Shown one piece after another: positions 50,770-63,339 of a DNA stretch of 64,000 nt (position 1 is the first letter of the stretch; every line of letters begins with the position of its first letter). The stretch is from Hevea brasiliensis (Eukaryota; Streptophyta; Magnoliopsida; Malpighiales; Euphorbiaceae). The stretch lies in the NCBI RefSeq assembly GCF_030052815.1, contig NC_079495.1, positions 111,688,584-111,752,583 of the forward strand, written 5' to 3'. The notes beneath the pieces are model-generated. The model was not told the origin of the DNA. It worked only from the letters and a program-made list of their open reading frames with translations, and made no database searches. Made by a program: the position numbers and the translations under genes.

Positions 50770-50900
50770 AGACTGAGGTGCAAAAAGCTATTATTTTACT
50801 AATAAGCTTTACCTTAGTAGTACTAGAGTTGTCTCCAGAAGTTTGAGGTATTGAGTTCAAGGCCCAGGTAGAACCAAATGATAAAAAAAACAAAAAAAGT
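50770..50900 (+). mobile_element. Possible tRNA-derived SINE fragment
   Basis: Contains ggtattgagttcaaggcccaggtagaacc, reminiscent of a box-B region, followed by an A-rich tail (50880-50900). It sits in a UGT80 intron. The A box is not recognisable, so confidence is low. Confidence 0.3.
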
Positions 50901-51495
50901 TATTATTTTTCAAAATATGGAATGAAAAGCATTGATATCGTATAAGTGGGGTTTTTCTTTTTCTGATTTTTAAATTGAATAATTGATATGCTTATTGAAA
51001 CCTTAAAATTTTCAGGTTCATCATTGTGGTGCTGGGACAACTGCTGCTGGTCTTAAAGTTGGGGTAAATTGATGTACTTCTTTTGAAAACTAATGTTTGT
51101 ATGAATTGTATTGCTAATTTATGATTGGTGATCGATTCTCTTCAACAGTGTCCTACAACCATAGTTTCTTTCTTTGGGGACCAGCCTCTCTGGGGAGAGC
51201 GGGTTCATGCCAAAGGATTAGGTCCTGCACCAATCCCAGTTGATGAGTTTTCACTTGAAAAGTTGGTTGATGCAATATACTTCATGCTAGATCCCAAGGT
51301 AGGCATGTATTTCCTGTCAAGTCTGCTTCGTTATAGAAGTTTACTGTAGTGCTTGGCCTTTGTCCCTGTTGTTCATTGGGTATACTAAGTCCAGGTTTGG
51401 TTGCTACGATTTCTTGCTTTTTCATGCTTAGTTGGATTAACCTTTTGTAAGGAGATTGCAAGTTCTTCTTAGATTTTTCTTCTTCTATAATATGA

Positions 51496-51893
51496 ATGGT
51501 AAATTGCACTAAAGGTCACTGAATTATATTGTAGTCATAAAAGATCAATTACTATATTTAAGTCAGTAAACTTTAATTTTATTTTAATTAAATCTAATTG
51601 AACAAATTACAATCAATCAATTAATAGAAATCTATAGTGGGAATTTTGTGAGGTTTTCTTAGCTTGATATCAAACAGTTTGGGATCCATTAGATCAACTT
51701 ATAATATTTTACTCTCTCCTAACAAGCTAAAAACTATAGAAGAAAATCACTACCTATTGGTCTTGTGAGCCCTAAATGATTTGAGATCAGCTTAATAAAA
51801 CAATAAAAAGTCTTTTTTTTTTTTTTTTTGTCGTGTAAATGATGACTGAAATAGAATTTGGTGATTAGTTTAGTGACTAGATGCAATTTACCC
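51496..51893. mobile_element. Mutator-like MITE in the last UGT80 intron
   Basis: Terminal inverted repeats: left ggtaaattgcactaaaggtc, right complement gggtaaattgcatctagtca. The flanks carry ataatatga (51487-51495) and ataatatgt (51894-51902), an 8-of-9 match consistent with the 9-bp target duplication of Mutator-type elements. No transposase. GGTAAATTGCA-ended MITEs are widespread in eudicots. Confidence 0.75.
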
Positions 51894-52318
51894 ATAATAT
51901 GTATAAAAACCTTGTTGTGACTCTATAAAGGGAAAAACTCTGGTGTGATCTTAGATAATAGGTAAGAACAACAATTTTTAGATAAGAGGGGTTCGGGCCA
52001 TAATGAAAAGGAACTTGAATAAATGGAAATAGATCAATAATTGTGTGTTACATCGTTGAAGCCAAAAAAAAAAAACAATAATGTGGGGGCTTCATGCGGG
52101 TGAAAGAGCGTGCCGTGGAGTTGGCCAAGGCCATGGAGGAGGAGGATTGGGTACAAGGTGCAGTAAATGCCTTCTATAAACATTTTCCTCGCAAAAAATT
52201 GGAAACTTCATCTGAGCCTAAGTCTGCACATTCAAAGTTTCCTTCCATAAAATGTTGTTTTGCTTGCCATTCATTTTCAACAGACATATATATATATATA
52301 TATGTATATTCACCTTAG

Positions 52319-52706
52319 GAGTATTCGTATGTCCGTTTTGCAATGGTAATTTTCTGCTATTTGTCATTTTGCCTTTGTAATCTCTTTTTTTTTCTTTTAT
52401 TATGGTTATAAAGTCTCGAATTTGAATATCAGGTTTAAGTCTGGATTGGATTCGAAATTTTAAGTTTAAAATTTTCTATTAGAATTTTAGAGATTTGGGC
52501 TTGTAGGAAGTACGGAAATATTAAATTTAAATAAATTATTAAGATTATTAAGAATATTGATTCAAACTTGATCCGAACAAACTTCAAAAACTTGGAAAAA
52601 GAGTAAGTGCCTAAATTGGTTTTTTTTTTTTTTTTTTTCCCCTCTATTACCTTTCCATGATATGTATCTGATGCTGTATTGCTGAAATGCACCAAGGCTT
52701 TAGCAA
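52319..52706. other. 3' flanks between convergent UGT80 and CYP97A
   Basis: About 390 bases with a T-rich tract near 52619-52638. Probably both 3' untranslated regions. No gene. Confidence 0.5.
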
Positions 52707-53546
52707 TTAGGAATGGGCAGTAGAAACTTCACCTTTCTGACCAAGCTTGGGTTCCTCACTGGAAACATTAACAGGTGCCTCTACTGTCACTGCAGGCATA
52801 TCCAACATTGGCATTATGGGAGGTTTCATTCTTCGTGTGACCGTCATCTTTAACCCTTCTGTTGTGTGGATTGTTGCTCCTGTTGTCATCTTAACCTGCA
52901 TAGTTAATGAATTTTTAGATATCTGCATCATCTTTTCTCTAACTGTGATCTAGCTTTGATAACATTCTACGGCATAACGAGTAAAAGACCTGAGAAGACT
53001 GTCTGTTGGTTCTGGAAAATTTATAAAATCCATTGATCACACCTTTGGTTTATTCGTAACATCTATAAATCGGGGCTAGCATTTTCAGAACCAAGTTATC
53101 TGAGGGGCATTATTAAGTTTATTTTACATGTTTAACTTACTGGAGGTGCTCCAAATGCCATTTGAAAGTTGAATCTCCGAACAAGCATGGCAACAGCAAC
53201 AACAGTCTATAAATCAATATAATGAAAGGTCAGATCTTATAACACAAATCCAAATGCTTGCCAAATTGTGGCAGTATATTAGCTACCAATGAGTTGAATA
53301 GTTATGTCCTTCCAGCAACAAATTACCTCAAATGACGCAAACATGTCCCCTACACATTTCCGTGGTCCTCCACCAAAGGGCAAGTAACTGAAATAAGGTT
53401 TTATTGCTGTTACTGATTTGGAAAGGGCACGAGTATCAAGTATCTAACAGCATGACTAACAATATAATAAAGTGACGCTTGGTGCTTTACATGGCAGAAT
53501 CATGAAGCATAAGCAGGTTAGTCCTTAATCACCCACTTAACCAAAT

Positions 53547-53621
<75 letters not shown>

Positions 53622-56600
53622 GACTAAACAAGTAAAATCGTAAGCAAGGTACCAGAAATTTTGGTTGGTCTCATTTGGGTTGGGTCCATCTAAAGGCCAT
53701 CTTTCAGGGTTGAACTTTTCGGCATCATCCCATAGATGAGGACTTCGATGCAGGTTCCAGACAGAAATAAATATATCTTCATCCCTGTGCATACAAAGTA
53801 ATTTTTTTAAATCTTTCTAACACCTTCACTTTTTGTGATCTATATGATTGAATTCTGCGTGAGTGTGTGAATTTTCTGTTTTGACAACACAAGCAACTTT
53901 CTCCTTTAATTGAATAAAACAAAAGGCAATGAAGAAAATTTTACAGCAGAGAGGATGAAGAAATATGTAGATTCACTAATTAACAAGCAGTGTAACTGTA
54001 CTGACAAGTTTATTTGGATAACCTTTTTATGGGGTACTTTCCAAGCATATCATTCTCTAAAGAACGACGAATTAAAATGGGCGGTTGAGGATAGAGCCTC
54101 AAAGACTGCAAAGAGATTGGAAAAATAAGATTTTACAACCTTTAAACCTGTTAAGATAAACAATTTACTTAAAATGTTATGGAAAATAACTTTACTTTCT
54201 TACTTCATTAATTACTCGAGTTGTGTACTTGAGTTTCTTCATGTCTTCTATAGTTGGAAATCGATCTCCTAGAACAGAATCAACCTAAGAGGGAATGTGA
54301 TTAGAACAATGAAATGCATATAAAATCCAAACATGTTACGGTATCTTCAATGCAGTATGAATGCATAAAACTTTAAGTTACCTCATTTTGGAGCTTGGAC
54401 ATGACACTTGGCTCCTGCAGCCATTACGAAGGAAAATGGTTAAAAAATTTACTAAGCAGCCGCTATTCCAAGAGCACAAATATGAATATTAATGTGCCTT
54501 TCTGTGTTAGAATAACGTGTGCATACATTAAAATGAATGTGGAAGTCACATAATTCACAAATTATTCGTATTTCTACCAAGAGGAGAGAGAAGAGGACAG
54601 GAAGAGAAGCTGAGGATGAAATAGAAGAATTCTGTGCAAGATTAGCATAAAGTAAAATAGCTTCTGCATTGCTGAACCTTGACTCTGCATTACCTTGGAT
54701 AAAAGATAAAATGTCCACGTTAAAACTGCAGCTGATGTTTCATGTCCAGCTATAAGCATTGTCATCAAGTCATCCCGAAGTTGCTTGCTAGAAACCTGCA
54801 AATGGTTGTAAGAAAATTTGCTTTTATTTGAACTACTAGCAAACACTTTGGCCAGTAAATACATACGTCATCTCCTGATGCCAACAGGAAGTGAAGAATA
54901 CTTGGATCTTGTTCATTCACGTATTCCTCATGAAACTGTAGCTCTTCTTCATCTACCATCCGCTGCAGGAGTAAATAGTTACAAGAAGATGAAATGCAAA
55001 CAGAAACTATATAAGAAGATTACAAATTCATAAGAACTTAATCAACTTCTTTTGGTGATCAATGAACTTTCCTCCGATGTTCTCCACTCATTCCAATATA
55101 CCATTTTGATGGAAAAAGTTGAGTTTAAACTGAACAAATTCATGAGAAAAATATCATGTGAATGTATTTTTGAATCAGTTTAAGGTGAAGAAGAACATTT
55201 TAGTTGGAGAAAGTGATACTTTACAGAGAGGGAGAAAGAGTTAGAAGAAATCCTTGGTTTTGGAGACTTCAACTTTACAACTGACAATCAAGACCACAAA
55301 ATTTTGTAATCAATCAGTAGCTTGAAATCATTTCAAGGACAGATGATTCAGATTAAGCCTTGTGGATTTCATTCCAGTTTTTCTTAATTCCACTGCTTCA
55401 AAATAAGGCACACTTATCATAGACATAAAATTTAATCAGGCTCAGAACTCTCTTGGGTGTTGTTATGTTGTGGGATGTACAGTTACATTGGCATAAATAA
55501 ATACACACCCATGCATCAAATTAATAAATAAGAAAGCAAAGCATTTGCAGCGAAAAACATTGATAACTATACCTTGCATATTGCGATAAGCTCATTAAGT
55601 GTATCATTGATCAACTTGAGGGCTGCTGAAACTTTCCTTTGGCGAGGTGAAATGTCTTTCCAAACTGGGATCTCCCAGACTGGAATTGGTGCAACACTTC
55701 GATCTTCTGCTTCTCTAAGGACTGTGTAAACAGCCTGCTCTAGCCAAAATATAGATAAATAAATATGTGAAGCAATATGAAAAAGCATTGCAAAACATTG
55801 ACAGTTCAGATAAATGAAAAAAAAAAAAATAATGATGTTAAAATGTTACGTGAGAAGAAAATAAAGTACCTCAACTATTCCAGCATCAACTGTAAGTGAA
55901 TCAAACTCATAATTAAATACTGCCTTGCCAATGATGTCTAGTGTCAAACGAGAGAAAAGTGATTCCATCTCTACATCTTCCCCATCAGATGCAGCTGCAT
56001 CTAGCTTCTTGCAAAGCCTATCTGTTGCTTGTGCAAATAGGCCAATCATGGCCGCTACATACTACAGAAGAAATAGGGAATGACATCAATAAAGCATGTA
56101 AGCCAATTTAAAAGATGTTTCAAATTGATATTTTTGACGTTTTCATTCGGTGAGGCAATCCCATTTGCCACATTCTGTTGCTTGTTTCAAATTGAAACCT
56201 CAAATCAAGATGACAATTGTATTATTCTTGTCCCTAAAATTGTTGAACTTTCTAAGGAGACCTTTGGGCTGCTATCAAAAAATTCTGGGTTTGCACAAGC
56301 CATTCATAAACTTGATTCTTTTGTTGTTGATATTTTTTTTGGACATCTTTGATAACTGAAAAATAAGGAAGTAATAGAAATTAAATTGATAAAATACCTT
56401 CTGATGCAATGCTGGGACTATAGCACGTCGTCGAACACGCCATACTTCTCCATCAGCTGGGATGAGTCCCTTCCCCATGACAAATTCAAGAATTTCTGCT
56501 AAGATACCCTGCAGATTGAGTAAAATGGTTGTTAAGGCCAAATGCTTTGCAAATACCAAAAGGAAGGGGAAAAGAACATTAATTAAATTGGCAAATTTTT

Positions 56601-57522
56601 ACTTTTGAATACGCTTTGGAATTGTCCTTCAGTATATGTTTGGCAATAGAAGGATCAGAAACAATTAAAACGGACTGCAAACAAGAAAAGGAAATGGTTA
56701 ACCAAAAACTGCAATTGTTGGAACACCTTCAAAGTAATCAAACATATCTAATTTCAGAAAAGATAAAAGTAAGGGTTTGCATATAAAACAGAATGAAACA
56801 AACCTTAGGTCCAAAAGTCAATCTAAAAATTCCACCATATGCGAGGTAAAGCTCATACAAGGGTATGAAGAATGCCTCACTCCTAATGGCACTAACTGCT
56901 CCTTTTGCCTCAGGAATCTTTGGATAATCTTCACCATCATCAACCCATTTGAGTAAAAATTCCAAAATCTCATTTGGAACACCTAGTTTTGACAAACCAT
57001 TCTTCAATATTGATGGAAAACTTGTTCATACAAGACACCAAAAGACAACAAATAGTTAATACCAAATCCACAAAAGTAGAAGATAAACAAAAAAGGAAAC
57101 TCCCCAGAAAAAGAAGAAGGCAGCATACCCAGATTTCTTTACAGTGAACTCCCCAGAAGCAATCCTAGCAGACAATTCGGCACGTCGTTTTTCTTCAAGA
57201 ATTCTCTCTACACTCTCGACTCCACCTTCAGTTGACTCGGGCTCTTTCCCATTCGAAGAAGCGCAAGAAATAACAGCCAATTTACACTTCCCTAAACAAG
57301 AATGTAAAAAGATCACTATTTTATATAAAAGCAATAAACTTTTCTACAGATTAACAAAAAGCAACAAATACCCAACATACCACTTTGGATTGGAGCGAAT
57401 AAAGATGGATTTATGGGTTTAAATTTTTTGACCAGAAGTTTGCTTTGGATAGAGTGGTGCTGGTGCTGGTGTTGAGAAGATAAGGATGAAGGGACTTGAA
57501 GTAGAGAAAAATGGGCAGCCAT
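52707..57522 (-). CDS. CYP97A3: Cytochrome P450 CYP97A, carotenoid beta-ring hydroxylase (LUT5-like)
   Basis: Plastid P450 that hydroxylates the beta-ring of carotenes, chiefly alpha-carotene on the way to lutein, working with CYP97C. Sixteen exons: 57381-57522, 57129-57291, 56804-57020, 56603-56674, 56398-56508, 55870-56061, 55573-55734, 54867-54962, 54694-54795, 54382-54414, 54204-54284, 54023-54105, 53653-53784, 53327-53387, 53141-53206 and 52707-52895. All are GT/AG and total 1902 nt (633 aa). An N-terminal Ser/Gln/His-rich segment of about 50-60 aa fits a transit peptide; then [19 protein letters not shown]. Oxygen-binding I-helix AGHETSA (about 401-407), K-helix E-S-L-R split between exons 11 and 12, NPERWPLDG, and heme loop [10 protein letters not shown] with the Cys at about 540. 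No stop or splice defect seen. All but the first one or two exons closely resemble the Arabidopsis protein in order and content. Confidence 0.96.
53551..53619. repeat. (GT)n(GA)n compound microsatellite
   Basis: About 15 GT units followed by about 19 GA units, in a CYP97A intron just below exon 13. The frame that reads through it is an artefact. Confidence 0.95.
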
Positions 57523-57853
57523 TAGCCGCTGCCCTCTCTTGGTTTCGGAGGCTGCAGAGAAGAATTAAATGAAAATCTAGGACTATTAGCGATGATCAAT
57601 AGTGAGAAGAGAGGGAAAGTAGCGGACGATGGGGTCTATCTATGAGTTTATGTGTTTGTTTTAGCTACAGGCATATATGATAATGCTGCCTCCAGTGAGC
57701 TTGGCTGTCTTTATAAGCCTGTACGAACCGCTAAAACAACAGATTTTGGAATCTTTCCATGTGCTTTTGTTGCTAACTAGTTTTGTGCCTGAAAGATACC
57801 CGGCTCGTTTTTAACCTCCACGGGAAAGCTAAGCAACGTAATTATCAAGAAAA
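57523..57853 (-). promoter_or_regulatory. CYP97A 5' leader and proximal promoter
   Basis: Only about 330 bp separate the CYP97A start codon from the LTR of the neighbouring retrotransposon. On the minus strand there is ttataaagacagccaagctc near 57694-57716 that could serve as a TATA region. The LTR therefore abuts or replaces distal promoter sequence. Confidence 0.45.
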
Positions 57854-59195
57854 TGTCGTGACCCAAAATTATGAAATGTGATCGGTATATAATTTAAATA
57901 TTTTTAAATTATGTAAATTTTATTTAAGTATTTTAAATAAATATATTATTATTTATTAATAAAAAAATAGATAAAATATAAATAAATAAAATACTGAATA
58001 AACATCATAAATATCTCATTAGTAAATTGCGGAGTCTTTATAGATTCAAATAAAAATTTAAACTGTTTAATAAACTAAACTAATTATTAGTCTGAAAAAA
58101 TATGAATTCGGACATACTATGAGAATAAATCAAAGATTGTCTCTCTCTAGAAAATGGATTGAATATTTAGATCAGCCGCAAAATTCTACTTATCTGAAAC
58201 AGATAACAGACAGAGAGACGTTGTTTGAGCTAAATGCTCAGTGAATGATAATTATAGCACACAATGAAATAAAAACAGGCAGACGCTTGATTTATTTCAC
58301 AATAAATTTTTCATTCAATAAAATAATGCTCATGCTATCAAAATCATTAATAAAATAATTTCATAAAACATATATATAAAAGAAGTTCATTCAACGATTT
58401 TTTACGGTACAGTACACCAGGGTGATGATACTCCACATCACCAAAGGCTAGATGGTAAGCGCGCTACCAAATATTAGATATCTTCCTCTTTCTTCACAGA
58501 TATCAATGCATATGATATTAATGCAAACCATTAATTGCAATGATGCATGACTCAACAATGCAACATAATACCGTGATAGTCCACGCGGTGGGGTCAAATA
58601 ACAGATACATGTACTAATTCAAAACAAAAAATCAATTTGTACAAATCAATCAAAATCAACAAAAAAATTTCAGATAGCAAATAATAACTGATAGTGCAAT
58701 TCCAATAGTTTATTTCAATAATTTCAGAGAGTCAATAAGATCAAATCAATCTCAAAAAAATTCAGTGTAGCATATCAGTAAATTTTATAATCAGATATCA
58801 ATCAATATAAAGGCACTAAAGGTCTGTTCCTGGAATCCTAATGGCTCTAATGCAGAGATAATTGATAAAATCAATTATTTAATCAAAATCGAAATAAAAT
58901 TCAATAATAAAATAAAACTCTAGAAACTCACATGTAAAATAATTGTTAAAATACTGATTTAAATTTTCATTTAATAACAAATTTAATGTTAAGAAATTTT
59001 AAAAGGGACTAAAAAAGTGTCATGTACTATAATTACCACTCACCTGGAACCTCCAAGACAATAGTTATATTCAATGAAAGAGAGACAATTTCAGCTGATA
59101 GATTGAATATTCGAATCTCTTTGAAAATATAATCCAAGGTGATGAATAGAGAATTAAGAATTTATAGATTCTCTGCGCACATCAGATTATAAATC

Positions 59196-59236
<41 letters not shown>

Positions 59237-59440
59237 TATAACAATAATGAAAGACGATGAAAATACCTGTTGAGAGTATTTGGTAGAAAAATGAGGTGAT
59301 AAACAGGCTTTGAAAGCAAAGTTTAGCAGAAAGAGATGATTAGAGTATATATATTTCAAGAGTTCTATTATGTATAGAATGGGATAAGAGTTATTATTGA
59401 ACTGGGTTGTTCAGATTACAGATATATATTTAATTTCAAA

Positions 59441-59536
<96 letters not shown>

Positions 59537-59641
59537 AGGCCATTCAATAAAACATTTCTCTTTTTTTTTAGATAATTATATTAAATTATTGTTAGCTAAT
59601 TAAAATAAATAAATAAATGGATAAAATATTGAGTTTCCACA
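57854..59641 (-). repeat. Gypsy LTR (element 3' LTR)
   Basis: Begins TGTGGAAACTCAA and ends GGGTCACGACA on the minus strand. The first 660 bp on the plus strand match 63340-64000 with many substitutions. Contains a long (AT)n run at about 59444-59533 and an (AT)n(AC)n run near 59204-59238. Confidence 0.9.
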
Positions 59642-59699
59642 TACTTCCCCCCTTAAAAGAAATTTGGTTCCCGAATTTAAACAGATAAAATTCTAATCT

Positions 59700-60778
59700 G
59701 AAGAATCACATAAGTGAGGATATTTGGCTCGCATTTCAAATTCTGCCTCCCATGTGGCCTCACTACTTGAGTGATTATGACACAAGACTTTGACTAAAGC
59801 CACTTCCTTAGACCAGAGTTTCTTAATTTGTCGATCTAAAATCTTTACTGGTTGCTCCTCATATGACATATCAACCCTTAATTATATGGTCTAAGGTTGC
59901 AAAACATGAGATGGATCTAGTACATACTTCCTAAGTATAGAAATATGGAAAACTGGATGTACATGTGCAAAATCAGGTGAAATGGCTAAACAGTAAGCAA
60001 CTGCTCCAATTCTCTCCAAAATTTCAAATGGACCAACAAAACGAGGACTAAGCTTCCCTTTCTTCGCAAACCTTATGATTCCTTTCATAGGTGAAACTCT
60101 TAGAAATACATGATCACCAACCATAAACTCTACATCTTTACGCTTAGGGTTAGTATAACTTCTCTGTCGACTTTGAACAGTCAAAAGTCTATTACGAATT
60201 GGCCGAACCTTCTCTGAAGTTAACTGTATCAACTCTAATATAGTAAGTCTTCTTTCTCCAACTTCATCCCAACAAATTGGTAACTTACACCTTCGACCAT
60301 ATAATGCCTCATATGGAGCCATCTCTATACTTGCCTGATAACTATTATTATAAGCAAACTCCACTAAAGGCAAATGATGATCCCAACAGCCACCAAAATC
60401 CATAACACATGCATGAAGCATGTCCTCCAATGTCTGTATGGTCCTTTCTGACTGTCCATCTGTCTGAGGGTGAAAAGCAGTACTAAAGTCTACCCGTGTT
60501 CCTAAAGCTTCTTGGAATTTCTTCCAAAATCGAGAAGTAAACTAAGTACCACGATCAGAGACAATGGAAATTGGAACACCATGAAGACTAACAATCTTTT
60601 CTATATACAATTGTGCAAGTTTAGCAAAGTCATATGTAGTCTTCATAGGAAGGAAATGAGCAGATTTTGTCAATCTATCTACTATCACCCAGATTGCATT
60701 GTAACCACCTCGTGTACTAGGTAAACCCACAACAAAGTCCATAGCAATGTGCTCCCACTTCCACTCTGGAATAGGCAA
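59700..60778 (-). pseudogene. Gypsy integrase core, C-terminus and chromodomain
   Basis: 60542-60778 encodes the integrase start ([36 protein letters not shown]); 59891-60430 encodes WDHHLPLVEFAYNNSYQASI, YEALYGRRCKLPICW, the GPY/F-type region VGPFEILERIGAVAYCLAI and HPVFHISILRKY. After two stops at Gln-like codons the chromodomain continues (SYEEQPVKILDRQIKKLWSK, VALVKVLCHN, EATWEAEFEMRAKYPHL) to about 59700. The chromodomain makes it a chromovirus. Confidence 0.9.
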
Positions 60779-61310
60779 TGGCTAAAGTAACCCATATGGT
60801 CTCTGATGTTCTACCTTAACCTGTTGACAAGTCAAACATTTAGCAACAAAGTCTGCAACATCCCTCTTCGTGCCATCTCACCAATAATGCTCCCTTAAAT
60901 CACGGTACATCTTAGTTGAACTTGGGTATATTGTGTAAGTAGAATGGTGTACCTCCTCCATGATTTCTCTTCTCAACTCATCAACACTAGGGACAAAGTC
61001 TAGTGCCATAACGAAGAACTCCATCATCATCTAACATGAACCCATGAGCTTGGCCTTGATGGATACTATCTATAATCTTACACAACTAAGAATCCCTCTT
61101 CTGAGCAGCCTTAATTCAATCAATGAAGATAGGCCTAACTAGAAAATGTGCTAAGAATGATCCAGATAAGATTTCAAACTCTACTCCCTGATCTAGTAAC
61201 TCATATAATTCACCAATCAGAGGCCTTCACTTGGTAGATATATGGGCTAAACTGCCAGAAGACTTCTTACTTAGGGCATCAACCACCACATTAGCTTTTC
61301 CAGGGTGATA

Positions 61311-62490
61311 CTATATCGTGCAATCATAATCCTTCAACAATTCTACCCATCTCCTTTGCCTAAGATTAAGATCACGTTGGTCAAAGATATATTTGAGACT
61401 TTTGTGGTCAGTAAAGATTTCACAAGTCTCACCATATAGATAGTGCCTCCAGATTTTCAAAGAAAAAATTACTGCAGCCATTTTCAAATTATGAGTTGGG
61501 TAATTTTTTTCTTGCCTTTTCAATTGACGAGAAGCATAAGCAATAACCCATCCATGCTGCATCAAAACATATCCAAAACCAACCCTAGAGGCATCACAAT
61601 AAACTGCATATCCCCCCTGATCCAGATAGAAGAGCAAACACTGGTGCTGTAGTCAAACGATTCTTAAGCTCTTGAAAACTCTTTTCATAAGCCTTAGACC
61701 ACTGAAATTTTACATTCTTCTATGTCAACTTAATTAAAGGTACTGCAATATAAGAGAAGTCTTGAAGAAATTGTCTATAATACCCTGCTAAACCTATGAA
61801 ACTACGAATCTCTAACACAGTTGTTAGTCTAGGCCAATGAAGCACTGCCTTAACTTTCTTCTTATCAACACACACCCCATCCTTAGACACTGTATGGCCT
61901 AGGAAAGCCACACTATCTAATCAAAACTCACATTTTGGGAACTTGGCATATAGTTTGTGTTCTCGTAAGGTCTAAAGGACAATTCTCAAATGCTGCTCAT
62001 GCTCTTCTTTACTCTTTGAGTACACTAGAATGTCATCAATGAACACTATAACAAACTAATCTAAGAAAGGCTTGAAGACTTTATGCATAAGATATATAAA
62101 AGTAGCTGGGGCATTGTTAAGACCAAAAGGCATTACAAAAAATTCATAGTGTCCATACCTAGTCCTAAAGGCAGTCTTGAGTATGTCTTCCTCCTTGACC
62201 CTCAATTGGTGATACCCAGATCGAAGATCAATCTTGGAAAAACACTTTGCACCTTGAAATTGGTCAAACAGGTCATCTATGCGTGGAAGAGGATACTTAT
62301 TACGCACAATTACCTTATTCAATTGCCTATAATCAATGCACATTCTCAAAGACCCATCCTTCTTCCGCACAAATAACACAGGAGCACCCCATGGAGAAAC
62401 ATTAGGGCAAATAAACCCCTTATCTAGTAGGTCCTGTAACTGCTCCTTCAACTCCTTAAGTTCTATAGGTGCCATACGATAAGGTGGCAT
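61311..62490 (-). pseudogene. Gypsy reverse transcriptase and RNase H, interrupted
   Basis: 62056-62490 gives RT ([47 protein letters not shown]) and ends in a TAG four residues before the FIDD catalytic box, which continues in frame after it. 61720-61911 gives FLGHTVSKDGV and FIGLAGYYRQFL. 61311-61637 gives RNase H ([31 protein letters not shown]). Confidence 0.92.
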
Positions 62491-62745
62491 AGATATGGGC
62501 TCAGTTCCAGGAGCTAAGTCTACACTAAACTCTACCTATCGCTCCGAGGGTAAACCTGATAAATCTTCTGGAAACACATCAGGGAACCCCTTAACCACTG
62601 CAACATTCTCCAAACCTACACCTCCTACCTGAACATCTCTAACATAAGCTAGATACCCCTTACACCTCTTTCGCAATAATCTTCTAGCACTCACTGCTGA
62701 AATAAGATTACTAGAGGCTATATTACGATCTCCCTGAAATTGAAA

Positions 62746-62985
62746 TTATGTCTCCTCAGGAATTTTAAAGAACACAACTTTATTATGACAATCCAATGAA
62801 ATGTGATAAGTGGCTAACCAGTCTATGCCTAAAATCACATTAAACTCAAACATATCTAAAGAAACAAGATCTGTAACTAATTCCCTATCTCCAATGTGAA
62901 CTATACATACCCTATACACCATATTAGTGTCTATTGCATTACCCATAGATGTTGTTACAGATAAAGGATCTCGAACAAAGTAGAT
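62746..62985 (-). pseudogene. Gypsy aspartic protease remnant
   Basis: The minus strand encodes FVRDPLSVTTSMGNAIDTN followed by VTDLVSLDMFEFNVILGIDW, matching the second half of the gypsy protease. Its catalytic N-terminal half and all of gag are missing upstream. Confidence 0.8.
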
Positions 62986-63339
62986 GGTGTACTAAATCTC
63001 ATGGAAAAGTATAGAGAAACAAAGGAATGGTTGTGCCCCAGTCTTAGCCATAAGCGTCTGTTCAGATGTCTGATTAATAGTTTGAGGTGGTACCTCCCCT
63101 GTTCAATCAAGGTTTACACCATTAAGACCCTTGGCCCTAGCTCTCCTCTTATGATTAACAGACCCAGACACTTATTCATTTTAATAAACAAGCATTAAAT
63201 CTGAAAATGTAAGCCAAATTAAGACAGATGAAAAACTACGAAGGACGCAGATATCTAAAGCAATGATAAATTGAAAAGACGTTAAGGATCCTATGCTCCG
63301 CAAGTTTACTAGACCTAAACCAGGCTCTGATACCAACTT

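Larger units (their letters stand above)
32640..52318 (+). pseudogene. UGT80A2-like: Sterol 3-beta-glucosyltransferase (UGT80A-like), disrupted
   Basis: Family role: glucosylation of membrane sterols using UDP-glucose. Exons recognised: 33141-33313 (ATG 33173), 34160-34399, 47333-47444, 47865-48020, 48731-48794, 49069-49126, 49255-49432, 49589-49719, 49964-50066, 50186-50259, 51016-51063, 51149-51298 and 52100-52318. A non-coding or short first exon probably lies at 32640-32695. Motifs: MLIVGTQGDVQPFIAIGKSL, THIAEALEVPIHIFFTMPW, TSEFPHPLSRVKQP, IYIGFGSL, and the sugar-nucleotide site HDWLFSRC, HHCGAGTTAAG, FFGDQPLWGERV. Lesions: TAG at 49591-49593 where the conserved KPKDWG motif needs TGG; the acceptor of the last intron is GG (52098-52099); about six residues around DAIIAN before PPAYG are absent; the C-terminus runs into (AT)n. 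A 12.3-kb Copia element sits in the intron 34400-47332. A truncated product ending at the TAG would lack the UDP-sugar site. A sequencing error is possible for each single-base lesion. Confidence 0.85.

Noticed and set aside
53910..54128. Plus-strand frame and apparent absence of the CYP97A K-helix exon
   Set aside because: I first thought the ExxR exon was missing. Reading the minus strand at 54023-54105 gives [14 protein letters not shown] with proper splice sites, so the exon is present and the plus-strand frame is its shadow.
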